From: Cryobacterium melibiosiphilum
GTDB lineage: Bacteria; Actinomycetota; Actinomycetes; Actinomycetales; Microbacteriaceae
Assembly (NCBI RefSeq): GCF_003602235.1
Contig: NZ_QZVS01000097.1
Location: 186,001-250,000 of the forward strand
Direction of reading: 5' to 3'
Length of the DNA: 64,000 nt
The position numbers were made by a program, and so were the translations under genes. Under the pieces are notes generated by a model, which did no database searches, had not been told where the DNA came from, and saw nothing but the letters and a program-made list of their open reading frames with translations. This document shows, one piece after another, positions 1 through 9,977 of this stretch. Position 1 is the first letter of the stretch. Every line of letters begins with the position of its first letter.

Positions 1-675
1 CTCGACCGCGGAGCGAGCGGCGGCCATTTCGGCGAATTTCTTGCTCGTGCCTTCGCCATGCGCCACGAGGTCGGGCCCCACGGCCACGGCGGCAACGAAG
101 ACCTTGGCGTGATCGGGTCCGGTTTCAGTGACCGTGTAGGCGGGCGCTCCGGTTCCGCGGCGGGCGGAGAGCTCCTGCAGCGAGGTCTTGAAGTCCATCG
201 AGCCGCCGAAGCGCTTCGGGTCGGCCAGCAGCGGCGCGATGAGGCGCAGCACGAGGGCCGTGGCGGCGTCTGCGCCGGAGTCGAGGTAGACCGCGCCGAT
301 GAGTGCCTCAACGGTGTCGGCGAGGATCGACGAGTTGTCCCGGCCGCCGGTCAGCAACTCTCCGCGGCCGAGCCGCAGGTAGTCGCCGAGGCCGATGCCC
401 CGAGCGATGTCGGCGAGGGCGGAACTCGAGACGAGACTTGCCCGGCGCTTGGACAGCACGCCCTCATCGACCAGCGGATTGCTGCGATACAGCATGACCG
501 CGACGGCCTGTCCCAGGATCGAATCGCCCAGAAACTCGAGGCGTTCGTTGGTGGGGATGCCGCCATTTTCGTACGCGTACGAACGATGAGTCAGTGCCAG
601 TTCCAGAAGGTTCGGCTCAATCTGCACACCGAGGGTCGCCAGAAGAGGCGACCGCTCGGGATCAGAGTTCGTCAT
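1..675 (-). CDS. rnc: Ribonuclease III (3' end cut by window edge)
   Basis: Double-stranded RNA endonuclease that processes rRNA precursors and structured mRNAs in the cytoplasm. The ATG at 675 opens 225 codons that stay open to base 1, so the C-terminus is missing. The family signature NERLEFLGDS lies at residues 43-52, and the second acidic metal-binding patch ADTVEALIGAVYLD starts near residue 118. The double-stranded RNA-binding domain starts near residue 160 (DFKTSLQELS). It lies 33 bases downstream of rpmF, the usual actinobacterial order yceD-rpmF-rnc. Identification is secure. Confidence 0.96.
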   Translation of the reverse strand, partial: MTNSDPERSPLLATLGVQIEPNLLELALTHRSYAYENGGIPTNERLEFLGDSILGQAVAVMLYRSNPLVDEGVLSKRRASLVSSSALADIARGIGLGDYLRLGRGELLTGGRDNSSILADTVEALIGAVYLDSGADAATALVLRLIAPLLADPKRFGGSMDFKTSLQELSARRGTGAPAYTVTETGPDHAKVFVAAVAVGPDLVAHGEGTSKKFAEMAAARSAVE

Positions 676-708
676 CGTTCGGTGTCGACAGTCGAAATTG
701 TCGACGAT

Positions 709-912
709 TTAGATGTCGGCGACTTTACGGCCCTTGTATTCCATGAAGAGGGCGGTGCCGGCGGAGTCGGTGACGACCTTGGCGCGGTGGGGAAGGCTGT
801 AGACAACCTTGCCGTTTTCCATGGTCTTCACGAGGGTGGGAGGGGTGGCCTTCCACTGCGCGCGACGGGAGTGGGTGTTGGAACGCGACATCTTGCGCTT
901 CGGTACTGCCAT
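709..912 (-). CDS. rpmF: 50S ribosomal protein L32
   Basis: A 67-residue basic ribosomal protein starting [13 protein letters not shown], the standard L32 N-terminus. No zinc-binding CxxC pairs are visible, so this looks like the zinc-independent (C-minus) form. It begins two bases after the stop of the DUF177 gene and is surely cotranscribed with it, as in most bacteria. Length is normal for the family. Confidence 0.97.
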   Translation of the reverse strand: MAVPKRKMSRSNTHSRRAQWKATPPTLVKTMENGKVVYSLPHRAKVVTDSAGTALFMEYKGRKVADI

Positions 913-914
913 GA

Positions 915-1532
915 CTACTTCTCTTCTCTGTATGAATCAACGCTGTCTGAACCAACGCCGTCTGAGTCAACGCCGTGCTTGTCAGCATGGATGTTTTCAT
1001 CCGTGTTGATGGTGGTGGAGGCTTGGAATCCCGCAAGCGCTGACCACCGGGGATCGGTCGCTTCAATCGGTTCGAGTTCCGGTGAATCTTCCAGGGGCTG
1101 CCCGGTCTCACTGTCAAGACCCGGGCAATCCCGCCGGCAAACCGGCTGGAACGGTAGTGACAAGACTACCGCGTCCCGAATCAAGGATTCCGCGTCGACA
1201 TGGTCGTCGGAAATCTCAAACTCAAAAGCTTCGTCTTGAGAGTAGCCGAAAAGTTCCGAGAAATGAACTCGGACCGGCAAAGCGATGTCTTTCAAGCAGC
1301 GACCGCAGATGCCTTCGGCCGTTCCGGTGATGCTGAACGTCGCCAGGATGCCCTCGTGCATGGCTTCCAGGCGCAGGTCGGTTTCGAGCGTGGAGCCCGC
1401 CTTGACCGACACGAGGCCGGCACCGAGGTCTTCGGGCACGACAATGTCGAGTTCCCGTTCGTGCATTGTGCCGGGACGGTTGATGAGATCACGGACATCA
1501 ATCGTGTATGGCGTTTTCTTGAACTTGGTCAC
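915..1532 (-). CDS. yceD: DUF177/YceD family protein
   Basis: 205-residue member of the YceD (DUF177) family, almost always encoded upstream of rpmF and associated in plants and bacteria with 23S rRNA accumulation. Two cysteine pairs, CGRC near residue 76 and CRRDC near residue 132, could bind a metal. The start is a GTG (1530-1532) with a TAGAAT -10 box seven bases upstream, so translation is probably leaderless. The acidic C-terminal tail ([14 protein letters not shown]) is low complexity. Biochemical role in this organism is unknown. Confidence 0.9.
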   Translation of the reverse strand: MTKFKKTPYTIDVRDLINRPGTMHERELDIVVPEDLGAGLVSVKAGSTLETDLRLEAMHEGILATFSITGTAEGICGRCLKDIALPVRVHFSELFGYSQDEAFEFEISDDHVDAESLIRDAVVLSLPFQPVCRRDCPGLDSETGQPLEDSPELEPIEATDPRWSALAGFQASTTINTDENIHADKHGVDSDGVGSDSVDSYREEK

Positions 1533-1539
1533 CAGCCCT

Positions 1540-1545
1540 ATTCTA
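1540..1545 (-). promoter_or_regulatory. -10 box of leaderless yceD-rpmF-rnc promoter
   Basis: TAGAAT on the minus strand ends seven bases before the GTG start of yceD, the spacing expected when transcription begins at or next to the start codon. It overlaps the stop codon of the upstream transglutaminase gene. No convincing -35 box is seen. Confidence 0.45.
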
Positions 1546-3963
1546 CGCGTGTGACGGGCCTCGCCCGCGCGCGGCCCCGAACAGGGCGCGTGGGCCGCTT
1601 CGAGCGAGCGACACGGGCGAGAGCGCGGCCCTCAGCCGTGCGACTCGCGGCGACGCCTCGAGCAGGGCGCCCACGACGAGCAGCACGTCCTCAGCCAGCA
1701 CAGCCTCAGCGAGCACGGCGCTGCCGGCCCCGGCAGCGTTCCCACCTGGTGCGGGACGGGCGAACCGGAGCCGTTCGAAGCGACCGAGCACACGCTCAAG
1801 GGCGGCCTGGGCCGCCGGGTGCGGGTCAGCGGATGCCCCGATCCGGTCCGCGATGCGCCGCGCCACCTCCCGCGGCGTGTCTGTACGACTGACCGGCACG
1901 CCGAGGTCGAGCGCCGTGTCGGTGAGTTCCGTCCATGCGTCGGCCGCACCGGCGTCGGCACCCTGGCCCGCGCGGATGCGACGCAACCGACCACGACGCC
2001 GCCATCCCCGCAGCAGCCCCGGCACGAGCACCACGATCAGGGCCAGCAGCAGCACGGTTCCAGGCCAGAAGACGATCGCCGGGATGATCGCGTCGCCGGC
2101 GGGCGTCTGCCCGGGCACCGCACCCGCGTCGGTGGGGACGGCCGCACCGGGGGTCGCCGGCGCCGTGGCATCCGCTGCCCCGGGAGTGCTCGACGGTGCC
2201 GGATTGGCGCTCGCCTGCGCGTAGTCGGGCACGCTGCCGCGGCCCGGGGTCGGTTCGAAGGGCACCCAGCCGACGCCCACGAAGTACAGTTCCGGCCACG
2301 CGTGCAGGTCATGGGAGTCGACCTCGAAAGTTTCGATGCCCTGGTCGAAGGTGCGGGTGCCGGGCAGGTACCCGATCGAAATGCGAGCGGGAATGCCGAG
2401 CGCCCGCGCCATCACGGCCATGGCACTGGAGAAGTGCACGCAGTAACCGCTTTTCGCCTCGAGGAACGTGCCCACGACCCCGAGGCCGCCGCCGTCGTAG
2501 TCGTCCTCGACGGGCGCGTCGGTGTCGTAACGAAAGTCCGGGCCGTTGAGGAAGTCCTGGAGCGCCACCGCGGAGTCGTACGCAGACGCGCTCCCGGCCG
2601 TCACCGCACGTGCGGTGTCGTCGATGATCGCGGGGCGGTCCTCGGGCAGTTCGAGGTTCGCGGCAGCATCCGCGGGATAGTCCCTGCTCGACACCCTCAG
2701 CTGCTCGGCCGTGGGCGCGACCTCGAATCCGGAGACGGTGTAGGTCTGACCCTGCGTGGTCGCATCCACGCCGGTGACCGTGAGCGTTTCACTGTTCCAG
2801 TACCAGTCACCGGTGAGGCCGTTCACCCGGGTAGCCGGCATCGGAAGCGGCAACAGGGTCGACCGTACCCCGTCGATGACGATGGACGAACTGAAATCCA
2901 CCGTGGCCACGTCGTCGCCGAGCCCGGCCGGCCGGTCGATGGCATCGACCGTGTTGGATTCGTCGACGGCGTCTTCGACGGACGTCCAGGTGGTCCCCTC
3001 GAACCGGTCCAGGGTGAGCAGGGTCAGGTAGGGGCGGTTCTCGGCCGTCGTCACGTAGTGCAGTGCCGGCCCGGCGTCGGGGCGCCGCAGGTCCTGGCCG
3101 AGGTCGATCATCGGGTTCACCCCACCTCCGAACAGTGACCCTGGGCCGCTGCCCACGCCGTTGCCCGTCGCGACCGCGGGCACGAGCAAGCTGAGCGTCA
3201 GCGCGCCGACGAGGGTGACCCCACCGAGCAGCAGCGAACCGCCACCGGAGCCCGGGCCGCCCCAGGGTCCGGACGCCCAGACGCGAGGCGCGGCGCGGCC
3301 GGGAGCCCCGGCACGGTCACGCGCCGGGCGGGTCTCGACCTGGCTGCGGCGCTGCCGTAGCCGCACGTCGATGCGTAACAGCCACAGGTACGCCGCCCCG
3401 ACGAGCACGAGCGGCACGAGGCCGACGCCCTGCGACAGCACCAGGCCCGGAATGAGCACGGGGATGAGCACCGCGAGCCCCGCGATCGCGGGCACGCGCA
3501 GGGTGACCGCGATGAGGTGCACGAGCCAGGCCAGGATGCCGGCCCCCGCCGCGAGCAGGAACGCAATGCCCTCCGTCAGCACGGCGGGCGTGGTCTGTTC
3601 GTTGATCGAGCTGACGCCCTGTTCGGTGAGGGTGGTCACCACCGCGACGGTGCCGGGTGTGGGGATCAACCAGAGCAGCCCGGTTCCCTGGCCGAAGAAC
3701 AGGGTGAGCACGACCACGAGCACGCCGAGGCCGGCCACCGGTACCAGCGGCCGGGGCACGCCGATGCGGCGCAGTGCGGCGAGCGCGGCGAGGGTCACGA
3801 CCGCCATCATGGCGATCACCCACCACCATGCCGATCCGCGCAGCACCGGAGCCAGCCCGCTGAACCCGGTCAGCAGCAGAACGAGCAGCACGAGCATGAG
3901 CGGCCATTCAGCACTGCGGGGCGCGGTGCGGCGTCGGGCAACGCGGGCGAAGCTGCTACTCAT
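1543..3963 (-). CDS. Membrane transglutaminase-like protein (first trio)
   Basis: 806-residue TgpA-like protein: several N-terminal membrane helices, a large extracytoplasmic transglutaminase-like domain, one C-terminal membrane helix (about residues 606-626) and a cytoplasmic DUF4129-like tail. The catalytic cysteine (KSGYCVHFSSAMAVMARALG) and the histidine (SHDLHAWPELYF) are both present, so this copy looks active. A longer reading frame exists upstream, but ATG 3963 (MSSSFARVARRR) overlaps the DUF58 stop by eight bases and is the natural coupled start. Last gene of the MoxR-DUF58-transglutaminase trio. The substrate is unknown; the family is linked to surface protein processing. Confidence 0.88.
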   Translation of the reverse strand: MSSSFARVARRRTAPRSAEWPLMLVLLVLLLTGFSGLAPVLRGSAWWWVIAMMAVVTLAALAALRRIGVPRPLVPVAGLGVLVVVLTLFFGQGTGLLWLIPTPGTVAVVTTLTEQGVSSINEQTTPAVLTEGIAFLLAAGAGILAWLVHLIAVTLRVPAIAGLAVLIPVLIPGLVLSQGVGLVPLVLVGAAYLWLLRIDVRLRQRRSQVETRPARDRAGAPGRAAPRVWASGPWGGPGSGGGSLLLGGVTLVGALTLSLLVPAVATGNGVGSGPGSLFGGGVNPMIDLGQDLRRPDAGPALHYVTTAENRPYLTLLTLDRFEGTTWTSVEDAVDESNTVDAIDRPAGLGDDVATVDFSSSIVIDGVRSTLLPLPMPATRVNGLTGDWYWNSETLTVTGVDATTQGQTYTVSGFEVAPTAEQLRVSSRDYPADAAANLELPEDRPAIIDDTARAVTAGSASAYDSAVALQDFLNGPDFRYDTDAPVEDDYDGGGLGVVGTFLEAKSGYCVHFSSAMAVMARALGIPARISIGYLPGTRTFDQGIETFEVDSHDLHAWPELYFVGVGWVPFEPTPGRGSVPDYAQASANPAPSSTPGAADATAPATPGAAVPTDAGAVPGQTPAGDAIIPAIVFWPGTVLLLALIVVLVPGLLRGWRRRGRLRRIRAGQGADAGAADAWTELTDTALDLGVPVSRTDTPREVARRIADRIGASADPHPAAQAALERVLGRFERLRFARPAPGGNAAGAGSAVLAEAVLAEDVLLVVGALLEASPRVARLRAALSPVSLARSGPRALFGAARGRGPSHA

Positions 3964-5275
3964 CGAGTTCCCCCTCCCGGTCCGGGCCGGGCCGCAGCGC
4001 CGAGTCCCAGGCTTCGGGGATGTCGGCGGCCGTGTTGACGAGGATGCAACGCCACCCCGCATCACGCAGGGTGACCACGCTCCCCGGACTCACGGTGGCG
4101 AGCACGAAGGCGATGGCCGGATGGGACCGCTCGCGCAGGGCGCGCAGGTCGGCCAGGCCGCGGGCATCCGTTTCGACCAGGATCGCGACCGTGGGGCTCT
4201 GGCCCGTGCCCAGCTGCCGCAGGGGCGCCTCGTCGGGTGTCGCCGGGGCCGCGGCGATCGGTTGCACGGTGGACAGGGCCTCGAGCAGCGGGCGTTCACC
4301 GCCCACGTCGAAGAAGACGGGGGCGTCGCCGCGCAGGCCGCCGTGCTCGCGCTCGGCGCCCGGAGCGACCTGGCTCGGCCCGAGCTCGACGAGCTGCATG
4401 CGAAAACCCGCCCCGATCAGGTGTACGCCGACGGATGCCGCCACCTCGATCGCGAGCTCGAACGCGCAGGTTGTGCGGGGGTTGCTGCCCGGCGGTGTCG
4501 TGTCGAGCACGAGCCGCGCCTCGGGGTTGCTGCGCTGCTCCTCCTGACGCACCATGAGTTCGCCGTGGCGGGCGGTGGCACGCCAGTTCACCCGCCGCAG
4601 CGGGTCGCCGGGGCGGTATTCGCGGGCGATGAGCTCGTCGGCGTTGGGGCTGATGTTGCGCAGCGCTTCCCGGCTGGCGCCATCGCCGCTCACCACGGCG
4701 AGGCCGGAGCCGGGCAGCACCGTGACCCGGGGGGTGACGATGAAATCCTGGGGTTCGCCGACCGGGCGTTCGTGGAAGGCCAGGCCGAAGGGATCGCTGC
4801 GGCCGAGCTGCAGCGGTCCGCTCGTGTAGAGCCCGCGGCTCGGCGGCAGCACCGGGTAGTCCACGCGCGCGGAGTCGGGGCCGCCGTCGGGTCCGGACCC
4901 GCCCCGGTCCAGGGTCGGCAGGTCCCGTCGTTCGGGGGGACGGATGCTGCCCGACACCGTGTCTCGCCAGCGGGCTCCGAATACGGGACGCGGCGACAGG
5001 TTTCGGATTCTCAGCGAGATCAGGGCGCTGTCCCCGGCGGCGACGACCGCCGGAAACACCGCCCGCCCAACGTGCACCCGCACCGGGCGCACCGACACGA
5101 AGACGAGGGCGAGCAACGGCAACAGCAGCAGCAGCACGGCCACGAAGAGCAGGTCCCGGCGGCCGAGCACAAGGCCGACCACCGCGAGCGTCGACCCGGC
5201 GAGCAAAAACACGCCGCCGCGCAGGGTCAGCCACGGCAGCCAGGCCGGGCGGGTGCGGCGGCGGCGCGCGCTCAT
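3956..5275 (-). CDS. DUF58 (von Willebrand A-like) membrane protein, first trio
   Basis: 439-residue DUF58 protein. Two membrane helices lie at about residues 18-60, followed by a beta-rich segment and the diagnostic DUF58 motif YRPGDPLRRVNWRATAR near residue 220. Such proteins are membrane partners of MoxR AAA+ ATPases. The gene starts 22 bases after the MoxR stop and overlaps the transglutaminase start, so the three form a coupled operon. A paralogue lies at 21441-22850. Confidence 0.88.
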   Translation of the reverse strand: MSARRRRTRPAWLPWLTLRGGVFLLAGSTLAVVGLVLGRRDLLFVAVLLLLLPLLALVFVSVRPVRVHVGRAVFPAVVAAGDSALISLRIRNLSPRPVFGARWRDTVSGSIRPPERRDLPTLDRGGSGPDGGPDSARVDYPVLPPSRGLYTSGPLQLGRSDPFGLAFHERPVGEPQDFIVTPRVTVLPGSGLAVVSGDGASREALRNISPNADELIAREYRPGDPLRRVNWRATARHGELMVRQEEQRSNPEARLVLDTTPPGSNPRTTCAFELAIEVAASVGVHLIGAGFRMQLVELGPSQVAPGAEREHGGLRGDAPVFFDVGGERPLLEALSTVQPIAAAPATPDEAPLRQLGTGQSPTVAILVETDARGLADLRALRERSHPAIAFVLATVSPGSVVTLRDAGWRCILVNTAADIPEAWDSALRPGPDREGELDE

Positions 5276-5297
5276 CGCTTCAGGCTCGCGGCGCTCA

Positions 5298-6322
<1,025 letters not shown>

Positions 6323-6326
<4 letters not shown>

Positions 6327-6811
6327 GCCTTCGCCCGTTCCAGGAAACGGTTCACGACCGCGGGAACATAGGGCGACACATCGCCACCGAGGGCCGCCAC
6401 CTGCCGCACGAGCGAGCTCGAGACGTGGGCGTTGGCGGGGTTCGGCAGCAGAAAGATGGTTTCCACCGCCGCGAGGTTGCGGTTCACGATGGCCATCGGC
6501 GTTTCGTAGGCCACGTCGACCTGCGAGCGGATGCCCTTCACCAATACGCTCGCCCCGACGTCCATGCAGTAGTCCACGAGCAGGCCCATGCTCCACGACG
6601 AGACGATGATGTTGCGCGGCAGGCCGGCCTCGACGATCGCCTGTTGCAGCAGCGACACCCGCTGGCTGATCGGCAGCAGGGCGGTCTTGCCGGGGTTGTG
6701 CACGACCAGCACGTGGAGTTCATCGAACAGGCCGGCGGCCCGGTCGATCACGTCCAGGTGTCCGAGCGTGACGGGGTCAAACGATCCGGGGACGACGGCG
6801 ATCCTGCGCAT
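6323..6811 (-). CDS. coaD: Phosphopantetheine adenylyltransferase
   Basis: Transfers AMP from ATP to 4'-phosphopantetheine, the fourth step of coenzyme A synthesis. The nucleotidyltransferase motif [10 protein letters not shown] is at residues 9-18; the ISSSxVR equivalent (HVSSSLVR) is near the C-terminus. I chose ATG 6811 because a TAGGGT -10 box ends seven bases upstream, giving a leaderless start; a GTG at 6820 preceded by GGAGG would add three residues and cannot be excluded. About 162 residues, normal length. Confidence 0.94.
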
Positions 6812-6818
6812 AGGAAAC

Positions 6819-6824
6819 ACCCTA
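6819..6824 (-). promoter_or_regulatory. -10 box of leaderless coaD promoter
   Basis: TAGGGT on the minus strand, seven bases before the coaD ATG. It fits the TANNNT-N6-9-start layout seen at several other genes in the window. It would drive coaD and the coupled MoxR-DUF58-transglutaminase genes. Confidence 0.4.
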
Positions 6825-6882
6825 CTGCCCTCCGGTTACCGTGCCCCTATCGAGGCGCACACTGAGGGCAGAACGGTCGTTT

Positions 6883-9213
6883 CTATCCCTTGTGCAGCCA
6901 GGTGAGCTGGTTGTCGTTCAGGCGCCGTTCGACGGCCTGCCGCAGCACCGGCTCGGTGCGGAGCGCCGGGTCGCCGCCGATCAGGAACAGGGCGGCCTGG
7001 CGAGCGCGAGCGATCAGCTCGCCGTCGATCGCCACCCGCAGCAGCCGCAGCGATGAGCGGTCGCCGGACTGCGAGTCCCCGAGCACGTTGCCCTCCTGAC
7101 GCAGCTCAAGGTCGAGTTCGGCGAGCCGGAAGCCGTCGAGGGTGGCGGCGACGGCGTCGATGCGCTCTCGGCTGGTCGACCCGGTCTTCGCGTAGGTGGC
7201 GAGGAGGCAGAGCCCCGGAACGCCGCCGCGGCCGACCCGGCCGCGCAGCTGGTGCAGCTGGGAGACTCCGAACCGGTCGGCATCCATCACGACCATGACC
7301 GACGCGTTGGGCACGTCGACGCCGACCTCGATCACCGTCGTCGCCACGAGCACGTCGATGTCACCGGCGGCGAAGGCCCGCATGGTCTGGTCTTTCTCCT
7401 CGCTCGTCATGCGGCCGTGCAGGGGTTCGATGCGCAGACCGGCCAGCGGCCGGTACTGCCGCATGCCCCCGATGAGCGTCTCAACGTCGTTGATCGGATG
7501 TTTGTGCTCGTCGGGCACCGCGGCACCCCGGCCCGCCCGCTGGCCGGGTCTCGTGGCGACGCGGGGGGCGGATGCCACGGCGCGAGCGGGAGCATCCGTC
7601 GCCGCGTTTTCGGACTCGGCGAGGAGTTCACCCTCTTCAACCAGTTTCGGTGCGATCGCCGGGCAGACCACGAAGGCCTGTCGCCCCAGCGCGACCTCTT
7701 CGGCGACGCGGTCCCAAATGCGAAAAAACCAGCTCGGGTGTTCGTCGAGCGGCACGACGACGCTCTCGATGGGCTGCCGGCCGGCCGGGAGCGTGGCGAT
7801 CGTGCTCACGTCGAGGTCGCCGAAGACGGTCATCGCGATCGTGCGGGGAATGGGCGTGGCCGTGAGCACGAGGGTGTGCGGCGGGGTCGCGCCCTTCTGG
7901 CGCAGCACCTCACGCTGGTTGACGCCGAAGCGGTGCTGTTCATCAATGACGACGAGGCCGAGGTCGAAGAACTCGACGTTGTCGCTCATCAGCGCGTGGG
8001 TGCCGATCACGATGTGCGACTGCCCGCTCACGATGCGCAGCAGGGTCTTGCGTTTCTGGGCCGCGGGCAGCTGCCCGGTGAGCAGGGTCGGCATCAGGTC
8101 GGCGGCGAGGTTCTCGCCGAGCATGGCCGTGATCGAGCGCAGGTGCTGGCCGGCGAGCACCTCGGTGGGGGCGAGCAGCGCCGCCTGGCCGCCGCTGTCG
8201 GCGACGGCCAGCATGGCCCGCAGGGCGACGACGGTCTTGCCGGAGCCGACCTCACCCTGCACGAGGCGGCTCATCGGAGACGTCGACGACAGGTCGACGG
8301 CGATCTCGGCGGCCGCGATCTGCTGGTCGAGCGTGAGCACGAAGGGCAGCTGGGCGTCGAAACGGTCGAGGAACCCGCCGGGCACCGGCTCCCGCGCCGT
8401 GGTGTGGCGCTCCTTGGCCTGGGTGTGCTGCTGCACGAGGGCGCACTGCAGCACCCACGCCTCGGTGAAGCGCAGGGTGTCGCGCGCGCTCTGCCAGTCC
8501 GTCGCCGTGTGTGGCCGGTGGATGAGTTCCAGGGCCTCGGCCTGCGACATCAGGTGCTCGTCGCGGCGCAGCATCTCGGGCACCGGGTCGGGGATGGGGC
8601 CGAGCGCGCCCAGGGTCAGGGCGACCGCGTCGGCGATCTCCCAGCTGGTGATCTTCGCCGTGGCCGGGTAGATCGGAACGATGTCCTGCAGCATCCGCTT
8701 CACCTTCGGATCGCTCACGACCTCGTCGAGGTCCTCGAGGTCGCCGTCGAAGAGCTTGTAGGCGGGGTGCGCCAGTTGCACCTGATCGCCGAACTCGGTG
8801 ACCTTGCCGGCGAAGATGCCGCGCACCCCCGGGCTCAGCTCCCGGGTGCGCCAGTTCTGGCTTCCGCGGGTGCCGTTTTTGCCCTTGCCGAAGAAGACCA
8901 GGCTGAGGGTATCGCGGCCGTCGGTGATCCTGACCGTGACCCGGGTGCCGGGGCGGTTCTTCATCTCACTCTCGGTCACGGAGACAACCTGCGCGATGAC
9001 GGTCACGATGTCGCCCACGATCAGGCGGGTGAGATCGGTCGACTCGCCCCGCAGTGCGTAGCGGCGCGGATAGTGGCCGAGCAGGTCGGCGATGGTCTGC
9101 ATGCCGAAGGCGTTGGCGAGCTCTTTCGCCGTACCGCCGCCGACGATGGTGCCAAGCGACGAGTCGAGGGTTTTCGCGTCGCTCGGAACGTCGGAGGGCT
9201 GCACACCGGTCAT
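6883..9213 (-). CDS. recG: ATP-dependent DNA helicase RecG
   Basis: Branch-migration helicase that remodels stalled forks and Holliday junctions. The N-terminal wedge/OB domain is at about residues 60-160. The helicase domain has Walker A GEVGSGKT near residue 320, a DEQH box (VVIDEQHRFG), motif III TATPIPRT, and motif VI QLRGRVGRGG. At 776 residues it is longer than E. coli RecG (693). Part of the difference is a low-complexity Ala/Arg-rich insert around residues 530-565, before GGMRQYRPLAGL. ATG 9213 has a TACGAT box six bases upstream, so the start is probably leaderless. Divergent from rsmD. Confidence 0.95.
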   Translation of the reverse strand: MTGVQPSDVPSDAKTLDSSLGTIVGGGTAKELANAFGMQTIADLLGHYPRRYALRGESTDLTRLIVGDIVTVIAQVVSVTESEMKNRPGTRVTVRITDGRDTLSLVFFGKGKNGTRGSQNWRTRELSPGVRGIFAGKVTEFGDQVQLAHPAYKLFDGDLEDLDEVVSDPKVKRMLQDIVPIYPATAKITSWEIADAVALTLGALGPIPDPVPEMLRRDEHLMSQAEALELIHRPHTATDWQSARDTLRFTEAWVLQCALVQQHTQAKERHTTAREPVPGGFLDRFDAQLPFVLTLDQQIAAAEIAVDLSSTSPMSRLVQGEVGSGKTVVALRAMLAVADSGGQAALLAPTEVLAGQHLRSITAMLGENLAADLMPTLLTGQLPAAQKRKTLLRIVSGQSHIVIGTHALMSDNVEFFDLGLVVIDEQHRFGVNQREVLRQKGATPPHTLVLTATPIPRTIAMTVFGDLDVSTIATLPAGRQPIESVVVPLDEHPSWFFRIWDRVAEEVALGRQAFVVCPAIAPKLVEEGELLAESENAATDAPARAVASAPRVATRPGQRAGRGAAVPDEHKHPINDVETLIGGMRQYRPLAGLRIEPLHGRMTSEEKDQTMRAFAAGDIDVLVATTVIEVGVDVPNASVMVVMDADRFGVSQLHQLRGRVGRGGVPGLCLLATYAKTGSTSRERIDAVAATLDGFRLAELDLELRQEGNVLGDSQSGDRSSLRLLRVAIDGELIARARQAALFLIGGDPALRTEPVLRQAVERRLNDNQLTWLHKG

Positions 9214-9219
9214 GCCCCA

Positions 9220-9225
9220 ATCGTA
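9220..9225 (-). promoter_or_regulatory. -10 box of leaderless recG promoter
   Basis: TACGAT on the minus strand followed by six bases and the recG ATG. The layout implies a transcript beginning at the start codon. No clear -35 element. Confidence 0.4.
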
Positions 9226-9295
9226 GGCGGGACCACCGACACTCGTGGTGGGCGGGACGCGCGGGAGCCGGGCGGGGCATCCGTCGCCTGGAAGC

Positions 9296-9301
9296 TAGGC
9301 T
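9296..9301 (+). promoter_or_regulatory. -10 box of rsmD promoter
   Basis: TAGGCT nine bases before the rsmD ATG on the plus strand, consistent with a leaderless or very short leader transcript. No clear -35 element. Confidence 0.35.
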
Positions 9302-9310
9302 CGAACGACC

Positions 9311-9910
9311 ATGACACGCATCGTTTCCGGGTTCGCCGGCTCCCTCACCCTGAACGTTCCGAAATCGGGAACGCGCCCCACGAGCGACCGCGTGCGGGAG
9401 GCGATGTTCAGCGCCCTCGACGCGCGCGACGCCCTGCGCGGCACCCGGGTGCTCGACCTGTACGCGGGGTCCGGCGCTCTCGGGCTCGAGGCGGCCAGCC
9501 GCGGCGCGCGCATCGTGACGCTCGTCGAAAACGGCTTCGGAGCGGCGCAGATGTGCCGCAAGAACGCGGATGCCGTGCTGCGCATGGCCCCGAAAAAAGC
9601 GAGCGCCGACGACCACGCGCTCAAAATCACCGTGAGCACCCAGGCCGTGCAGTCTTTTCTCGCGGCGACCAAGGACGGCTTCGACATCGTCTTCATCGAC
9701 CCGCCCTACGACCTGGGCGACGCGGAACTCGGCGCGAACCTCGCCGCCCTCGCGCCGCTCGTCGCCGAGGACGCGCTGCTCATCGTCGAGCGCAGTTCGC
9801 GCTCGCCGGAACCCGCGTGGGGCTCCGCGTTCGAACTCGACCGCCGCAAAGACTACGGCGACACGACCGTCTGGTACGCCTCCCCCGCCCTTCCCCCCGC
9901 CGCCCCTTAG
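9311..9910 (+). CDS. rsmD: 16S rRNA (guanine966-N2)-methyltransferase RsmD
   Basis: SAM-dependent methyltransferase that modifies G966 of 16S rRNA on assembled 30S particles. 199 residues. The SAM-binding motif LDLYAGSGALGLEA is near residue 48 and the catalytic DPPYD motif near residue 133. The N-terminal MTRIVSGFAGSLTLNVP is typical of the family. It is divergent from recG and convergent with thiL; the 28-bp-arm palindrome at 9914-9973 starts three bases after its stop. Confidence 0.95.
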   Translation: MTRIVSGFAGSLTLNVPKSGTRPTSDRVREAMFSALDARDALRGTRVLDLYAGSGALGLEAASRGARIVTLVENGFGAAQMCRKNADAVLRMAPKKASADDHALKITVSTQAVQSFLAATKDGFDIVFIDPPYDLGDAELGANLAALAPLVAEDALLIVERSSRSPEPAWGSAFELDRRKDYGDTTVWYASPALPPAAP

Positions 9911-9913
9911 TTT

Positions 9914-9973
9914 CGCGAGTGAGCACTTTATGCACTTCCCGGGCTCGGGAAGTGCATAAAGTGCTCACTCGCG
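9914..9973. terminator. Long palindrome between convergent rsmD and thiL
   Basis: Perfect inverted repeat with 28-bp arms (9914-9941 and 9946-9973) and a four-base loop. The arm begins CGCGAGTGAGCACTTTATGC. It fills the gap between two convergent stops, so it can act as a terminator in both directions. No long T tract follows. 26 of 28 arm bases match the palindrome at 18305-18364, so this is a repeated element and not a one-off hairpin. Confidence 0.7.
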
Positions 9974-9977
9974 GGGA